Assembly: GCF_037126465.1 (NCBI RefSeq)
Contig: NC_088201.1
Coordinates: 190,676,031 to 190,740,030 of the forward strand
Origin: Ornithodoros turicata
Taxonomy: Eukaryota > Arthropoda > Arachnida > Ixodida > Argasidae
DNA length: 64,000 bases
Reading direction: 5' to 3'
In this document: piece after piece, positions 44,888 to 55,680 of the stretch
How the letters are laid out: the number at the start of each line of letters is the position of its first letter
How positions within the stretch are numbered: position 1 is the first letter of the stretch
The notes under the pieces: model-generated
What the model was told of the DNA's origin: nothing
The model's database searches: none
What the model saw: only the letters and a program-made list of their open reading frames with translations
Position numbers and translations under genes: made by a program

Positions 44888-45050
44888 TTAAGAGGCCATA
44901 CCAGTCGGGGAGCAACTCCGATTCACGATTTTCCCGATTCTAGATGGCGCCACGCTCGCCGTGCCTTATCACGCCGTGTGCCTCCGACTCACGAAATAAT
45001 CCCCATTGTGCATGGTTGACCTCGCGAGTTTAAGGCGGCCCGCGCCCTCT

Positions 45051-45115
45051 GCGCTGTTTGTCGAGTGGTAAAGTGTCGGACTTTGCCACGAAAGGTCCGC
45101 AGTTCGATTCGAGAC
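45051..45115 (+). ncRNA. tRNA-like sequence (probable SINE head)
   Basis: GTCGAGTGGTAAAGTGTCGGACTT followed by GCAGTTCGATTCGAG gives A-box and B-box words and a D-arm much like a serine tRNA. The anticodon arm is distorted (CGGAC/GTCCG around 13 bases) and the acceptor ends do not pair. It is more likely a tRNA-derived repeat than a working tRNA. Tick genomes contain tRNA-derived SINEs (known); membership was not checked. Confidence 0.4.
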
Positions 45116-46764
45116 ATTCATGTCTTTTTGCTTGTCTCCTATTGCTACATGAGTACTTTATTTTTATTTTTTGTTCTTATATATTCATGCTACAATTATT
45201 GTTTTCACACTACCGCCTGTACTGACTGATTATGGAATTTTTAGTTGCTCTTCGTATTGTTTTACTAGTGCATAATGCCGACGTACAAGTGTGATCGGAT
45301 AGTACGGATGCCGGTATCTCGGAGGCTCTCAATTGGATCTACCAGCGGCTGTAAATTAGCCTATAAACATTGCCTACACACAGCGCTTACAATGCCAGCC
45401 TGGAAAATCCGCTCGAAACGGTATTTCATTTTTTTTTCTGCACTCGCTTACATAATAATAATAATAATTTTACTCAAGAAAGCAAACTACAAATATAATA
45501 AAACAGGCCCGTCTAAGCGGAAAAGCTTGTGGCACTGGGCCTGAAACAGTCAGCGGCATACAGTTTGACAGTACATGAACATATAAAGGTACTACATCCT
45601 ATGATAAAGTTGCCGCAGCGCTTTTTTTAGTTTGTACTTCGATTCCAAAGAAAAACTGTCGAAGGGGAGCTCATTAAAGATACGAGGTACATAGCATTGC
45701 CTGCGACAAAGTCCATATTTTGTGTGTGAGAAATGCACAACAGGGCAGCATTCGCTAACCGGGGTCCTATATGAGGGGTCCCAAAAATGTTTTTACAACA
45801 TGCAATGTGCATTGATTCTGTACATCTGTACAACATGCAATGTACCTTGATTCTGTATTCATGCAAAAATGACATTTTGATATGTATATTTCTGGTAAGT
45901 AAGCATTATCAAATATCTGAATTCATTTACAAGGCGTTTGTGCAAAAGAATTTTCAAAATTTCCGTCGTAGAACAGACTTCTTATTATTACCCGAAAACT
46001 TCAGTAACATATTTGAAAGGCTCCTTTCCTCCATGTTCTCCCTTCTTTTTCTTTCACCTTATACCCGCTCAGAAAAATGATGTCAGTCGACAACTCCAGT
46101 GACAGGGGACTCCCTTTCTTCTGGTGTACGAGTTTGCAAAACAAAGGAGGTGAAGTACAAAGGAGGTGAAGGGCGATAAAGGCTTGGGGTCGACACACGG
46201 AAACTAACCAACAAAGATATGGGAAGGTCGAGCGGCAAGGCCTTGCAGCGGGAGTCGCGATATTCCCAACACAGTCTTTCTTTTTTTTTTTTTTTTTCCT
46301 GAACGCCAAGAGGAACGATTCGACAAAAAATAAAAGGACACATTGTAGAAAAATAATAACTATGGTCACCTGACAACATAACAGGTTCTTGTTTGAGTGT
46401 GGCAAAAAAGTACAGTTCGGCCTCCTTATTGTGTGGGACAGGATAATATATGCCTTCTTTTCTTTTTTTAGAATAATTTCTGAAGCGTAAATTTTTACTC
46501 CAGATTTCGTTGTGTTGGATGCTGAGGTCTCAGTTAGCTCAATCTAAACTTGAAAACGTGAAATTCGGTCGTGGAAAAGCTGAAGAACTGGACACCATGT
46601 GAGCCAAATTTATGCGTATTTTAGGAAATTTACTATTCTTGAAGGGCAACACAGATGCAATTACAAAATTGGGGTTTCCAGAGATGAATATGAGCGCTAG
46701 TTGCCAAATGAAGGAATGATCACGGAGAAGTCGTTTCATATAATCAAAGCTCGCCCGAGATGCC

Positions 46765-46990
46765 AGATTTTCATCCCCGGAAAAAATGTCCCCAGGAAGA
46801 ACCGTCCCCAGAGAAAAATGCCCCCGGAGAAATCGTCTACGCAAGAACGAAAGCCGTTTGATCGAACCCGGGACATTTGGTTGAAAGTCATTTGATCGAA
46901 CACCGTTTGATCGAAACGGCAGCGGTCGTTTGATTGAGTTTTTTATTGCTTCGGGGACATTTTGTCCGGGGACGTTTTGTCCGGATCCCG
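46765..46990. repeat. MITE-like repeat (GGACAAAATGTCCCC ends)
   Basis: The left side (CCCCGGAAAAAATGTCCCC and variants, 46768-46830) and the right side (GGGGACATTTTGTCCGGGG, about 46955-46990) are imperfect inverted copies. The middle repeats TTTGATCGAA three times (46857-46918). The repeated short words suggest a small nonautonomous DNA element or a palindromic minisatellite. Confidence 0.5.
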
Positions 46991-47095
46991 TGTCCTACAG
47001 CTACGCGGGATACTTCCGCATTGTTCTATTCAATTCAATTCAATTTTATTTAATTGTATTTCCTTTCGGGTGGGAGAGAGTAAAAAGCCAGAAGG

Positions 47096-50000
47096 CTATA
47101 CTGTTCGTGAATGACGTGACAGCATCTTTTTGGCATACTTTCCAGGGCTGGCGTTGCACATTGTCTTGTGAACAGCACGATGGTACTGTCTAGAATTGAA
47201 AGACACGACAGCACCTGATGCCCGCATGCCGAACGATCCCCTCTGGGAGAAGTTTACCCGTTTCCCGCCAGAAAATTTTGCAACGAGAGAATTGAAATGC
47301 TCCGCTGCATTGTTGTTCACATCAAGTATCAAACTGCTACCATTGTTAGCCAGACGAGACATTGCCACAAGGATTTCATTGAAGAGACCACATTTCCTCA
47401 GATCAGGGACATGGTTGACTTCTCCTTCCTTAGGACCACTACAAAAGTAACTCGCACACTTGGTGTGGTCACCAAAAACATGCAATGGACCATTCCTGAT
47501 ATCTGCCACCAGGTTCTGAATCCTCTGGTGCTCAGTGAGATGATTCTGCTCCTTGTGAAACTGGATGGCCCTAGCAACACCAACCCTAAGTCGTACAGAA
47601 TTGTCTAGAACTAGCTTCTTCAACACCTGAGGAACTGACGTTGTCCTCTTTGCCAATGCAATATCTCGAAGACGACTAACGTAGTTTCGGAGAAGGTGGT
47701 TGCGACACTCTACCTTACAAACAACCTGATGCTGGTACGGTGCAGCTTCAAGAATTGCCTTGTATGTGCTGGAGTCACCATCAGCAATGAGCCGGGTGTA
47801 CTTTAGACCGTGCAGCTCCATACTGCGCCTGAAACCTTCAACAACGATGTCCTTCTCCATGCTAGTAGAGCTGCTGTCCCAGTTCTTGTAGCACAGATGC
47901 TCCTTCGGGCTCTCTCCTGGCTTGGAACTTGCACAGACAGTGCAAAATTTGTTCCGGACACCCAGGAAGAGCACTTTCTTCGTGCGGTAACCTACAATTA
48001 CAGCCTGCAAATGAAAAAATAAAAGAAAGGGTTGGCATTCACATGACTGAAGATAGCCTCTTGATGTTATGTGTGCATTTTTCAAGTTACATGAATACAT
48101 TCGATTCGATTAGCGCTTTGAAATGGGAATTTGAGACTACATACCATTCTAATCACAATTTGGACTAACCGCATATTTGCTTCCTCCCGTATTTGCATAT
48201 TAGCTCGAATATCTGCACAGCCTAACAATTGATGCACACAGGTAAATGGTGTGCACGGAATTGAATTTCAGGGATGGTTCGATCTCGCGATCTGCACTTT
48301 CTTTGTCTGTTGAAGACGATTTCGTCTAGGGAAGCAGGGCAAAACGCGCGGGGCGCCTGCACCACACGTGCCACTCACTTCTCTTGTGCACGCAAATAAG
48401 TGCAATGACAAAACGAACTGCTTGCTTTTTATGCGTTACGGACGTCGGAGAGAGACCTTCGAAAGGCATATTGACGAATGTGTTTCTTGCAGGGGTGGCA
48501 TTTCCTGCGTACGCCAGACGTCACAACACGAACAGACTACGTACAAGAAGTAGACTAAGACTACACACTAAGAAAAAAGGGTGTGAAAAGCATTTATCAT
48601 ATATCCAAATTGCTACAAAGAGGCGTACGCCCTCCTCGCTCGACGAATCAGAAGCTGATGATGATGATGATTGGAGTTTTAATGGCGCATTAACTACATA
48701 GGTCATAATGCGCCAACACTGTGATTAAAATAAGACTAGCAAGAAGTAGGTGCAGTACTTAAAAAAGAAGAGAAGTAACATCTAAAATACAAAACTAAAA
48801 CTACACAAGACTTACAATTCCAGTGTCTCTTAGAAAATTAAAAATTCTACTGAAGGGGATAATAGCCTCATCGCCAAGCAAGAGCGCTGGATGAAGAGGC
48901 AAAAAATGCGTATAAAACTCTGTGAAATGATGCTGACGATGGATTTCGTGGTGTGGGCAGGTGATAAGAATGTGGATGACAGAGAGGAGTTCGCCACAGT
49001 GCTCACACAGTGGCGGCTCTTCTCCACAGAGTAAAAATTTGTGCGTGAGGAAGGTGTGGCCAATCCGCAACCTTGTTCTCAGAACACTCAAGAGACGATT
49101 TTCCTGCCGGTCTCCGTAACTTTGGATGTGTTGCTTAACTAAGTGTAGTTTGTTGTGTGTCTGAGTGTTCCAGAAACTCTGCCATGTTGAATACAGTGAT
49201 TTCCTAAGTGCTGACCTAATATCATGCATCGGTATCTCAAAAGAACTGATGTCTTTTGAAGCTGCAGCAGCAGCAGCGCGGTCAGCAACCTCATTGCCTT
49301 GTATGCCTGTGTGGCTAGGCACCCAGCATAAAATAACTGAAAGTCCCCTCTTTTGTGCCGCACTCACTAAGGACTGTGCACGCTGAATCAGAAAATTCTT
49401 TGGTTTGCGTGTGCTGCAAATAGCATTAACAGAACTTAAAGAATCTGTATATATAACTGAAGACTTGATACAGCCTTGAAGAATGTGCGTAAGTGCAAGG
49501 ATGATCGCATAAATTTCTGCAGTAAAGATAGATGCTATATTGTTTAGACGATGTGACCTCACACATGTGCCAGAAGTCATGGCACAGGTCACACCTGCAC
49601 TAGACTTTGATCCGTCAGTGTAAATTTCTGTGTGAGTCCCAAAACTTTCCCTCACGTGTTCAAATTCTTGCTGTAGTACATGTGTAGAGGTGTTGTGTTT
49701 GCTGTATTTAGTCAAAGTTGTATCATACCTTGGAGGTGGTTCCCAAGGTGGGACCATCTTACCATATTCTGCAACTTGACAATTATAGGAAGGAAAATTG
49801 TGATCCTCAATATCCTGTTCAATTCTCATTGAAAGAGGAGGGACTACTGAAGGCCTGTTAATAAACAGCTGTTTGAAACGTGTTCTTTTAACACAAGTCA
49901 GTGCAGGATGTTGTGCATAACTCCTTATTCTTAGAGCATAGGACACCACAAGATAAAACCGTCTTCTAGTCAAGGAATATTCATGTGATTCCACATACAG

Positions 50001-53000
50001 ACTTTCGACTGGCGACGTTCGGAATGCACCAAGGATAAGCCTGAGCCCTTGGTGATGAACAGGATCTAGAGCTTTCAATACAGATTGGCGGGCTGAGCCG
50101 TAGACGATAGACCCATAATCTATCTTAGAGCGAATGCAGGCACTATATACACGGCGGAGTGTCTCCTCGTCTGCACCCCAAGATCTGTGAGAGAGGATTT
50201 TCAGTAGATTCAGTGACTTCACACATTTTGCCTTCAGGTTTTGAATATGGGGGTTGAAAGTGAGCTTTGAATCGAACGTAATGCCAAGAAATTTGCATTC
50301 TGATTTCACAAGAATATCCTGTTCATTAAGGTGCAGCGAAGGAGACGGAAACACTCCTCTGATTCTCGAGAAATGAACGCAGATTGTTTTTTCCGGAGAG
50401 AATTTAAACCCATTATGTGAGGACCATTTTGCCATTTTATTTATACAGAGTTGCATCTGTCGTTCACATCTGGGTAAGCTCGCTGAACAACAAGATATCT
50501 GGATGTCATCCACATACAAGGAAAAAGATATAGAGGGTGGGATGACACTGGCTATAGAGTTGATTTTGATAAGGAATAACGTGACGCTCAGAACAGAGCC
50601 CTGCGGGACACCATTCTCCTGCACGAACAAACGGGATAGCATAGTTCCCAGCTGAACTCTGAATGTTCTGTGTTGTAGGAAATCAGCAATGCATTTAAAG
50701 AGACGACCCCGTATACCGAACGAATGGAGATCCTGTAGGATGCCGTATCTCCACGCAGTGTCGTATGCTTTCTCCAAGTCAAAGAAAACTGACAAGCAGT
50801 GTTGCCTCCTGACAAAAGCTTCACGGATGGTTGTTTCTAGACGAACGAGGTGGTCCATGGTGGAGCACCCCATTCGAAACCCACTCTGAAATTCTGATAG
50901 GCACTTATTCATTTCAAGAAAATAAACCAGTCGGTTATTCACCATTCGCTCGAAGGTTTTTCCTATGCAGCTTGTCAGCGCGATGGGACGATAACTGGCA
51001 GGACAAGAGGCTTCCTTTCCGGGTTTCAGGACGGGGATTATGGTGGCAATTTTCCATGCAGAAGGTAGTGTCCCCTGTACCCAAACGAGGTTGAAGAACC
51101 GAAGTAAACATTTTTTTGATATGTCAGACAAGTTCTGTAGCATTGAGTATGCAACACGGTCTGGGCCAGGAGCAGTCGCTTTTGCTGACAACAAGGAACG
51201 TGACAATTCTACCATGGTGAAAGCCTGGTTATATCCCAAACAGTCTCCGCCATTTACTGCAATCTTCTGTTTTTCGGACCTTTGTTTAATTTTTAGAAAT
51301 TCACAGCTATAATGGGAGGAACTTGAAATGCTTTGGAAGTGTTCCCCAAGTGCATTAGCCTGTTCTTCTAAATTTTCGCATACATGACCGTTAACTTCTA
51401 AAAGAGGGACTGAATGACTGATATGCTCTCCTCTGATTTTACGAAGTCTGTCCCATACGATTTTGGATGGGGTATTACAAGATAGAGAAGATACAAAAGT
51501 TTGCCAAGAGGACCGTTTAGCCTGTTTTCGTGTCCACCTGGCCTTCGCTCTTGCCTTTTTGAAAAGTAAAAGATTATCTGAGGTGGGGTATCTCCGAAAT
51601 GTACCCCATGCACGATTTTGAAGTTTGCGAGTTTCCTCGCATTCATTATTCCACCAGGGTTTAGGTCGCTTTGGGAGGCGACCAGATGTCTGGGGAATGG
51701 ATACTGTTGCTGCATCAAGTATGACGTTGCTGATAAGACAATTAGCTTCTTCTATTGTTACACTATCAATAGGAATTAAAGATAGGTCACTTCTTTCTGA
51801 AAACTGCCTCCAGTCGGCCAGTTGGAGTTTCCATCTAGGAGGGCGTGTTGTCAGAGTGTTCACTGGCGCAAGATATTTTAACACCACTGGGAAGTGATCA
51901 CTCCCAAGCGGATTTTGTTTTACAGTCCATTCTATCTCCTGAAACAAGGATGGACTGCAAAAAGACAGGTCTAAGGTTGAGAGAGACTGACTTGAAGAAT
52001 GTATGTATGTAGGTGCCCCTGTGTTTAAAAGGCAGGTGGATGTTGATAACAAGAAATTCTCTAACATTTTCCCTCGAGTGTCAGTTCTCGTACTGCCCCA
52101 AAGTGGATTGTGAGCATTAAAGTCACCCAGAAGTATAAAAGGACTTGGAAGTTGGCTGCACACATTTTCTAAGTCTCTTTGCGTAATTGTGCCTGATGGT
52201 GGCAAATAGATTGAGCAGATGGTGACAATCCTGTCTAGACACATCTGCACGGCTACAGCTTCCAAGTCTGTAACTAGGTGTACTGCTTTTGTTGGGAGAG
52301 ATCCTCGTGTGACGATCGCAACACCACCAGATGCTCGGGTGGCGTCAGTTCGATCTCTTCGAAAGATATTGTGTCTTCGCAGTGGATTTTGTGTTTGTGT
52401 ATTCAGATATGTTTCTTGAAGACAAAAGCATGATGTGTTATACTTCTCGAAAAGATCGTTGATGTCATCTAGATTAGAGAGTAACCCTCGGCAATTCCAT
52501 TGGAGGATCGTGTGTTGCATAATGATTGCAGTAAGAAGAAAGACGCCTGTCAAGAACTTTTGCCGACTAGGAAGAGCTTCCATTACCTATTTTTTGTTGG
52601 AGGTGTGACCCGCGGCCTTGTGGTTTTCTTTCGTGCAGCCGCAAGCTCCTTGTCAGATATGTCAGGGAGTGACCCGCTCCCCGACAGACTAGATCTATTC
52701 TTTTTGGGGGCTTGGGAGCTCGTGCTCGCAAAGGAGCGCTCAGAGCTCGTCTCGTCCTCGCAATCCATGGATGTCACCTCCGTGGACTGTGAGGACAGGA
52801 GTGGCGCCGGTGTTAGCGACGCCACAGGAATTTCGGGAGTTGGAGGTGGATCTGCACCTCCTTGGATCTGACTTGCGTTGGTCTGGGTGAATATTGACTG
52901 CTCGGTCTGTGTGTACTGTGTGACTAGTTTTACTTTCTGTTTTACAGCTGTGGCAAAAGATTTCTCGAAAAAGATGGGGGCTACTTTTTTCCTGGCTTCT

Positions 53001-55180
53001 GGGTAAGTGAGGTTATGCGTGACTTTAACATGTAGGACTTCCTTTTCATATTTCCATTTTGCACAGGATCTCGAGTAGGATGGGTGGTTAGAAGAGCAGT
53101 TGACACAACAGTCTGGCCCTTTGCATTCTTTTGTTTCGTGGTCGGCCTTCCCACACCGTGCGCAACAGGCGGAGCCACGGCATGAGTCGGCAGCATGACC
53201 GAATCTGTTACAACGGAAGCAGCGCAACGGATTTGGGATGTATGGGCGAACTTCTGCTGACAGGTATCCTACTTTTAACTTTTGAGGCAGAGTCGGGCGA
53301 TCAAAGGTAAGGATAATATTGCGGGTTGTAATGTACTCATTGTTCTTTCTTATTTTTATTTTTCGTACATCTATGACGTCCTGGTCTTTCAGGTTTAGAA
53401 GAATTTCCTCAACGGGGACGTCGATGAGTTCTGATACGGCAATGACGCCTCGACTGGTGTTCAGTGTCTTGTGCAAGGAAGCTGATATCCCTTTTCCCAA
53501 CATTTCATGTGTGTTCAGAATGGTCTCACAGTCTGTTTCAGATGTGCACTTTATTAACAAGTCGCCTGATCGCATGCGCTTTATCTCAGGTATATGCTTA
53601 GACAGAGATGCCACCGCCTTCTCAATGAAGAACGGCGACATCTTACCCAACGGGACTACTTTTTCTTTGTCATTTACAGTCGCTGAAAGAACGATGTACT
53701 TTGCTGTAAAGTTCGTAGGCATTGCTTTGAATACTTCGGTCCGGGGACGTTTGCCGCCCCCGATCGTAGAGGAGGAAGAATTTTTAACCATGTACGGTTT
53801 TAAGAAATGGACGCTCCTACAAGTCGCTCACGTTTCACGTCCATACGCGTGAGAAGGTCCCGGAGTTTTAAGGAAAACCCATCGGCCGGGGCTTGACCAA
53901 GACCCCGACCGCCACCGTTCAAGGCTTCTACCCTTCGCCTTTCATCCCCTCGGCACGGTACGGATAACACCTTAGGACTGGGGGCTGGGGTCCGTGGTGG
54001 CGCCACTCACCAAACACCAGCCGAAGCCGGTGCCCCCTGCGGGGCGAATCAGAAGCGGTAACTCTATCTTTCGTATAGGTAGCAGGTAGAACTTTGCAAC
54101 ATTTTAGGCACAACATATGCCACAACTATTACCACATAAAAGGTGTAGCTGCTGCACCTTTTTTCTACGAGTGTAGTAGACTAAATAAAACCCGTACACA
54201 ACACATGTACTACAACTTGAGTTCGTATACAGACAAGTACTATGTAAATGACGTGTACTTACCAAACCAGAAAGTGCGTCGTACTTGTTCTTGTATGAAC
54301 GTTTGCACCAAGCACCATCGGCGACGACCGTAATCACAGGACAACCCTCTGCATCAACGTCACCAGCTGCCCTAGCTAAACGAACTTCCTCAAGACCTGC
54401 TTTTCTCATTTCTTCCCAAGCGGTTTTGTCGATTGCCTTCGCAACGCTCTTCTGATACGCACTGTACGTGTCACTAGCCATACAGGGTATATCGAGAGCA
54501 CCAACAAACTCAGAAAGACCAGAGAAACCAGAACCTATGGATACAATTCCGTTTACAGCTGCCGAATTCACGTCTAGGCGCTGTTGGACAAGCTCTCCAG
54601 GTGATTTCTCCGTCGAGACAACATCTTCCCTGAGACACAACTTACACTTCAACCTGAAAAAACTACAGAGACCTCGCCGTTGTTCCGATATGACGTACAT
54701 ATCACCCAGGCCACAACCAAATGGACTATGTACAGACAAAGCTTGCAAAGATGAAAAGAAATGCTCAATCTCGACAATACGTCGCCCGTCAAGTACGAAG
54801 TTATCAGTTTTATCGCCAACATCAACAGGAGGGGCCGGATCAGAAACAACAGCTGGAAACGTCATATCGTCAGCATCAATGGATGGAGTCTGACTAGATA
54901 AGAGATCCGAACTCGTCGAAGCGGAACACGCGCTAGTATCAGGAGGATTATCACTCAAACATGCAACATTACATAATTCATTTGAACCTTCAACAGATGA
55001 CTTTCCAGACCGTCGAACACGAATACCTATGCGACCCAAATCCGCCATGAACCTCTTCGTCCGCTTATGCTTCCCGTACACAAATCCTCGAGGCATCGCA
55101 GCGAGACCAAACGCACAACCAAACTCGAAAGTAGGTTGCAAAGTGAGCATCCACACTCCCACACCATTCGTAACAGCCAC
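47096..55180 (-). CDS. Kolobok-like (Mutator-like-domain) transposase of K1, two exons, about 608 aa
   Basis: Exon 1 is 55180-54263 and exon 2 is 48004-47096. The intron has a GTAAGT donor, a TTGCAG acceptor and phase 0, and contains element D. Exon 1 has an N-terminal low-complexity part, then VSIGSGFSGLSEFVGALDIP and VITVVADGAWCKRSY. Exon 2 continues FLGVRNKFCTVC, TRLIADGDSSTY, CRNHLLRNY and NNAAEHFNSLVAKFSGGK. Proposed DDE triad (inference): D288, D381 and E541. Cys/His residues near 327-344 could bind zinc. It should cut and paste K1. The frame is unbroken over both exons. Unlike K2, it has no YqaJ domain after SGGK and stops about 60 residues later. The start may be the ATG at 55094 (MPRGFVYGKHKR). 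Confidence 0.8.
48644..48655. repeat. Left 12-bp target duplication of element D
   Basis: CGAATCAGAAGC here and at 54045-54056. Confidence 0.95.
48683..48715 (-). promoter_or_regulatory. 3'-terminal hairpin of element D
   Basis: TGGCGCA and TGCGCCA arms around 19 bases, adjacent to the (ATC)n tail, as in the other copies. Confidence 0.75.
48801..52583 (-). CDS. I-type ORF2: endonuclease, reverse transcriptase, RNase H (1260 aa)
   Basis: Endonuclease motifs: LQWNCRGLLSNLDDI, LQETYL, LLGDFNAHNPLWG, GSDHFPVV. Reverse transcriptase motifs: SYRPIALTSCIGK, VFFDLEKAYD, GVPQGSVLS, SLYVDDIQIS. RNase H motifs: IYTDGSKSSAG, FTAEIYAIILAL, VIYTDSLSSV, WVPSHTGIQGNEVADRAA. A C-terminal CEHCGELLSVIHILITC finger closes the protein. 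The start codon overlaps the ORF1 stop in TAATG, so translation probably restarts after ORF1 terminates. The start may also be the later ATG (residue 23) directly before the endonuclease. No stops or frameshifts; all catalytic residues are present, so it is possibly active. Confidence 0.95.
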   Translation of the reverse strand: MEALPSRQKFLTGVFLLTAIIMQHTILQWNCRGLLSNLDDINDLFEKYNTSCFCLQETYLNTQTQNPLRRHNIFRRDRTDATRASGGVAIVTRGSLPTKAVHLVTDLEAVAVQMCLDRIVTICSIYLPPSGTITQRDLENVCSQLPSPFILLGDFNAHNPLWGSTRTDTRGKMLENFLLSTSTCLLNTGAPTYIHSSSQSLSTLDLSFCSPSLFQEIEWTVKQNPLGSDHFPVVLKYLAPVNTLTTRPPRWKLQLADWRQFSERSDLSLIPIDSVTIEEANCLISNVILDAATVSIPQTSGRLPKRPKPWWNNECEETRKLQNRAWGTFRRYPTSDNLLLFKKARAKARWTRKQAKRSSWQTFVSSLSCNTPSKIVWDRLRKIRGEHISHSVPLLEVNGHVCENLEEQANALGEHFQSISSSSHYSCEFLKIKQRSEKQKIAVNGGDCLGYNQAFTMVELSRSLLSAKATAPGPDRVAYSMLQNLSDISKKCLLRFFNLVWVQGTLPSAWKIATIIPVLKPGKEASCPASYRPIALTSCIGKTFERMVNNRLVYFLEMNKCLSEFQSGFRMGCSTMDHLVRLETTIREAFVRRQHCLSVFFDLEKAYDTAWRYGILQDLHSFGIRGRLFKCIADFLQHRTFRVQLGTMLSRLFVQENGVPQGSVLSVTLFLIKINSIASVIPPSISFSLYVDDIQISCCSASLPRCERQMQLCINKMAKWSSHNGFKFSPEKTICVHFSRIRGVFPSPSLHLNEQDILVKSECKFLGITFDSKLTFNPHIQNLKAKCVKSLNLLKILSHRSWGADEETLRRVYSACIRSKIDYGSIVYGSARQSVLKALDPVHHQGLRLILGAFRTSPVESLYVESHEYSLTRRRFYLVVSYALRIRSYAQHPALTCVKRTRFKQLFINRPSVVPPLSMRIEQDIEDHNFPSYNCQVAEYGKMVPPWEPPPRYDTTLTKYSKHNTSTHVLQQEFEHVRESFGTHTEIYTDGSKSSAGVTCAMTSGTCVRSHRLNNIASIFTAEIYAIILALTHILQGCIKSSVIYTDSLSSVNAICSTRKPKNFLIQRAQSLVSAAQKRGLSVILCWVPSHTGIQGNEVADRAAAAAASKDISSFEIPMHDIRSALRKSLYSTWQSFWNTQTHNKLHLVKQHIQSYGDRQENRLLSVLRTRLRIGHTFLTHKFLLCGEEPPLCEHCGELLSVIHILITCPHHEIHRQHHFTEFYTHFLPLHPALLLGDEAIIPFSRIFNFLRDTGIVSLV
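52583..53791 (-). CDS. I-type ORF1 (Gag-like), 402 aa
   Basis: Starts MVKNSSSSTIGGGKRPRTEV, has an RRM-like middle (SGDLLIKCTSETDCETIL) and three zinc knuckles at about residues 195-245 (CFRCNRFGHAADSC, CARCGKADHETKEC, CVNCSSNHPSYSRSC). It ends in a basic tail with TRPRVTPPTKNR. It binds element RNA. The TAA stop overlaps the ORF2 ATG by one base. Confidence 0.92.
   Translation of the reverse strand: MVKNSSSSTIGGGKRPRTEVFKAMPTNFTAKYIVLSATVNDKEKVVPLGKMSPFFIEKAVASLSKHIPEIKRMRSGDLLIKCTSETDCETILNTHEMLGKGISASLHKTLNTSRGVIAVSELIDVPVEEILLNLKDQDVIDVRKIKIRKNNEYITTRNIILTFDRPTLPQKLKVGYLSAEVRPYIPNPLRCFRCNRFGHAADSCRGSACCARCGKADHETKECKGPDCCVNCSSNHPSYSRSCAKWKYEKEVLHVKVTHNLTYPEARKKVAPIFFEKSFATAVKQKVKLVTQYTQTEQSIFTQTNASQIQGGADPPPTPEIPVASLTPAPLLSSQSTEVTSMDCEDETSSERSFASTSSQAPKKNRSSLSGSGSLPDISDKELAAARKKTTRPRVTPPTKNR
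54045..54056. repeat. Right 12-bp target duplication of element D
   Basis: Identical to 48644-48655; the sequence continues as K1 intron. Confidence 0.95.
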
Positions 55181-55680
55181 AACTACGGTGCGCGTGCGCG
55201 CTGCATGGTCGGCGGATGGATACGGTCAAAATGTTCCGCGCGGTTTTGCTGTCGCGTCACCAGATGGCAACACAGAATGACGCCGTTCACGGGGCTTTGA
55301 GTGGGCGATTTTGCGTACTCACGTTTCATGCTTTTTTATAAAAACTATAAGTGGTAGACATATAAATTTGATGTCTATCGATTCCTGAAATAATTCCAGA
55401 GAGAGAAACGGAAAAGTTTTTTTCGAAATGGCTATAGAAGTTTAATAAAACCTTTTCAAAGAGGGAGGAGAAAAATTGTGTATTTTTTTCGCATTCGTGA
55501 CGTCGCCGTAAAATACATACGACATATACGAGAAATCCTGTACCGCAATTCTCTTCATCTCGTCTTCCTCTTTATGATGAAAGCACCCGCGTCAAAATCT
55601 GCGCGGCGGTTACCGAGAGAAAGCATAAAAACTGTTCCATAGGAAATACATTGGGACGGAGAGCTGGTATGCCCTCTTAA

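Larger units (their letters stand above)
48656..54044 (-). mobile_element. Full-length I-type non-LTR retrotransposon D, 5389 bp
   Basis: Perfect 12-bp duplications flank an element that begins CCCCGCAGGGGGCACC on the minus strand. It has a 5' region (53792-54044), ORF1 (52583-53791), ORF2 (48801-52583), a 3' hairpin (48683-48715) and an (ATC)n tail at 48656-48671. Both frames are open. It belongs to the same superfamily as B but to a clearly different subfamily (protein differences throughout, different 5' end). It sits in the intron of the K1 transposase gene, same strand. Confidence 0.93.
44892..55676. mobile_element. Kolobok-like DNA transposon K1 (TTAA target), carrying element D
   Basis: The ends are short inverted repeats: GAGGCCATACCAG at 44892 and its complement CTGGTATGCCCTC ending at 55676, with one mismatch. 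Both are flanked by TTAA (44888-44891 and 55677-55680). The duplicated TTAA falls exactly inside the ORF2 frame of the master element, which becomes continuous when K1 is removed. TTAA duplication with a RNase H-fold transposase that is not piggyBac-like points to Kolobok (inference). Total length is 10,785 bases, or about 5.4 kb without element D. Content: a two-exon transposase gene on -, a tRNA-like sequence near the left end, a MITE-like repeat at 46765-46990, and D in the intron. Confidence 0.82.
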
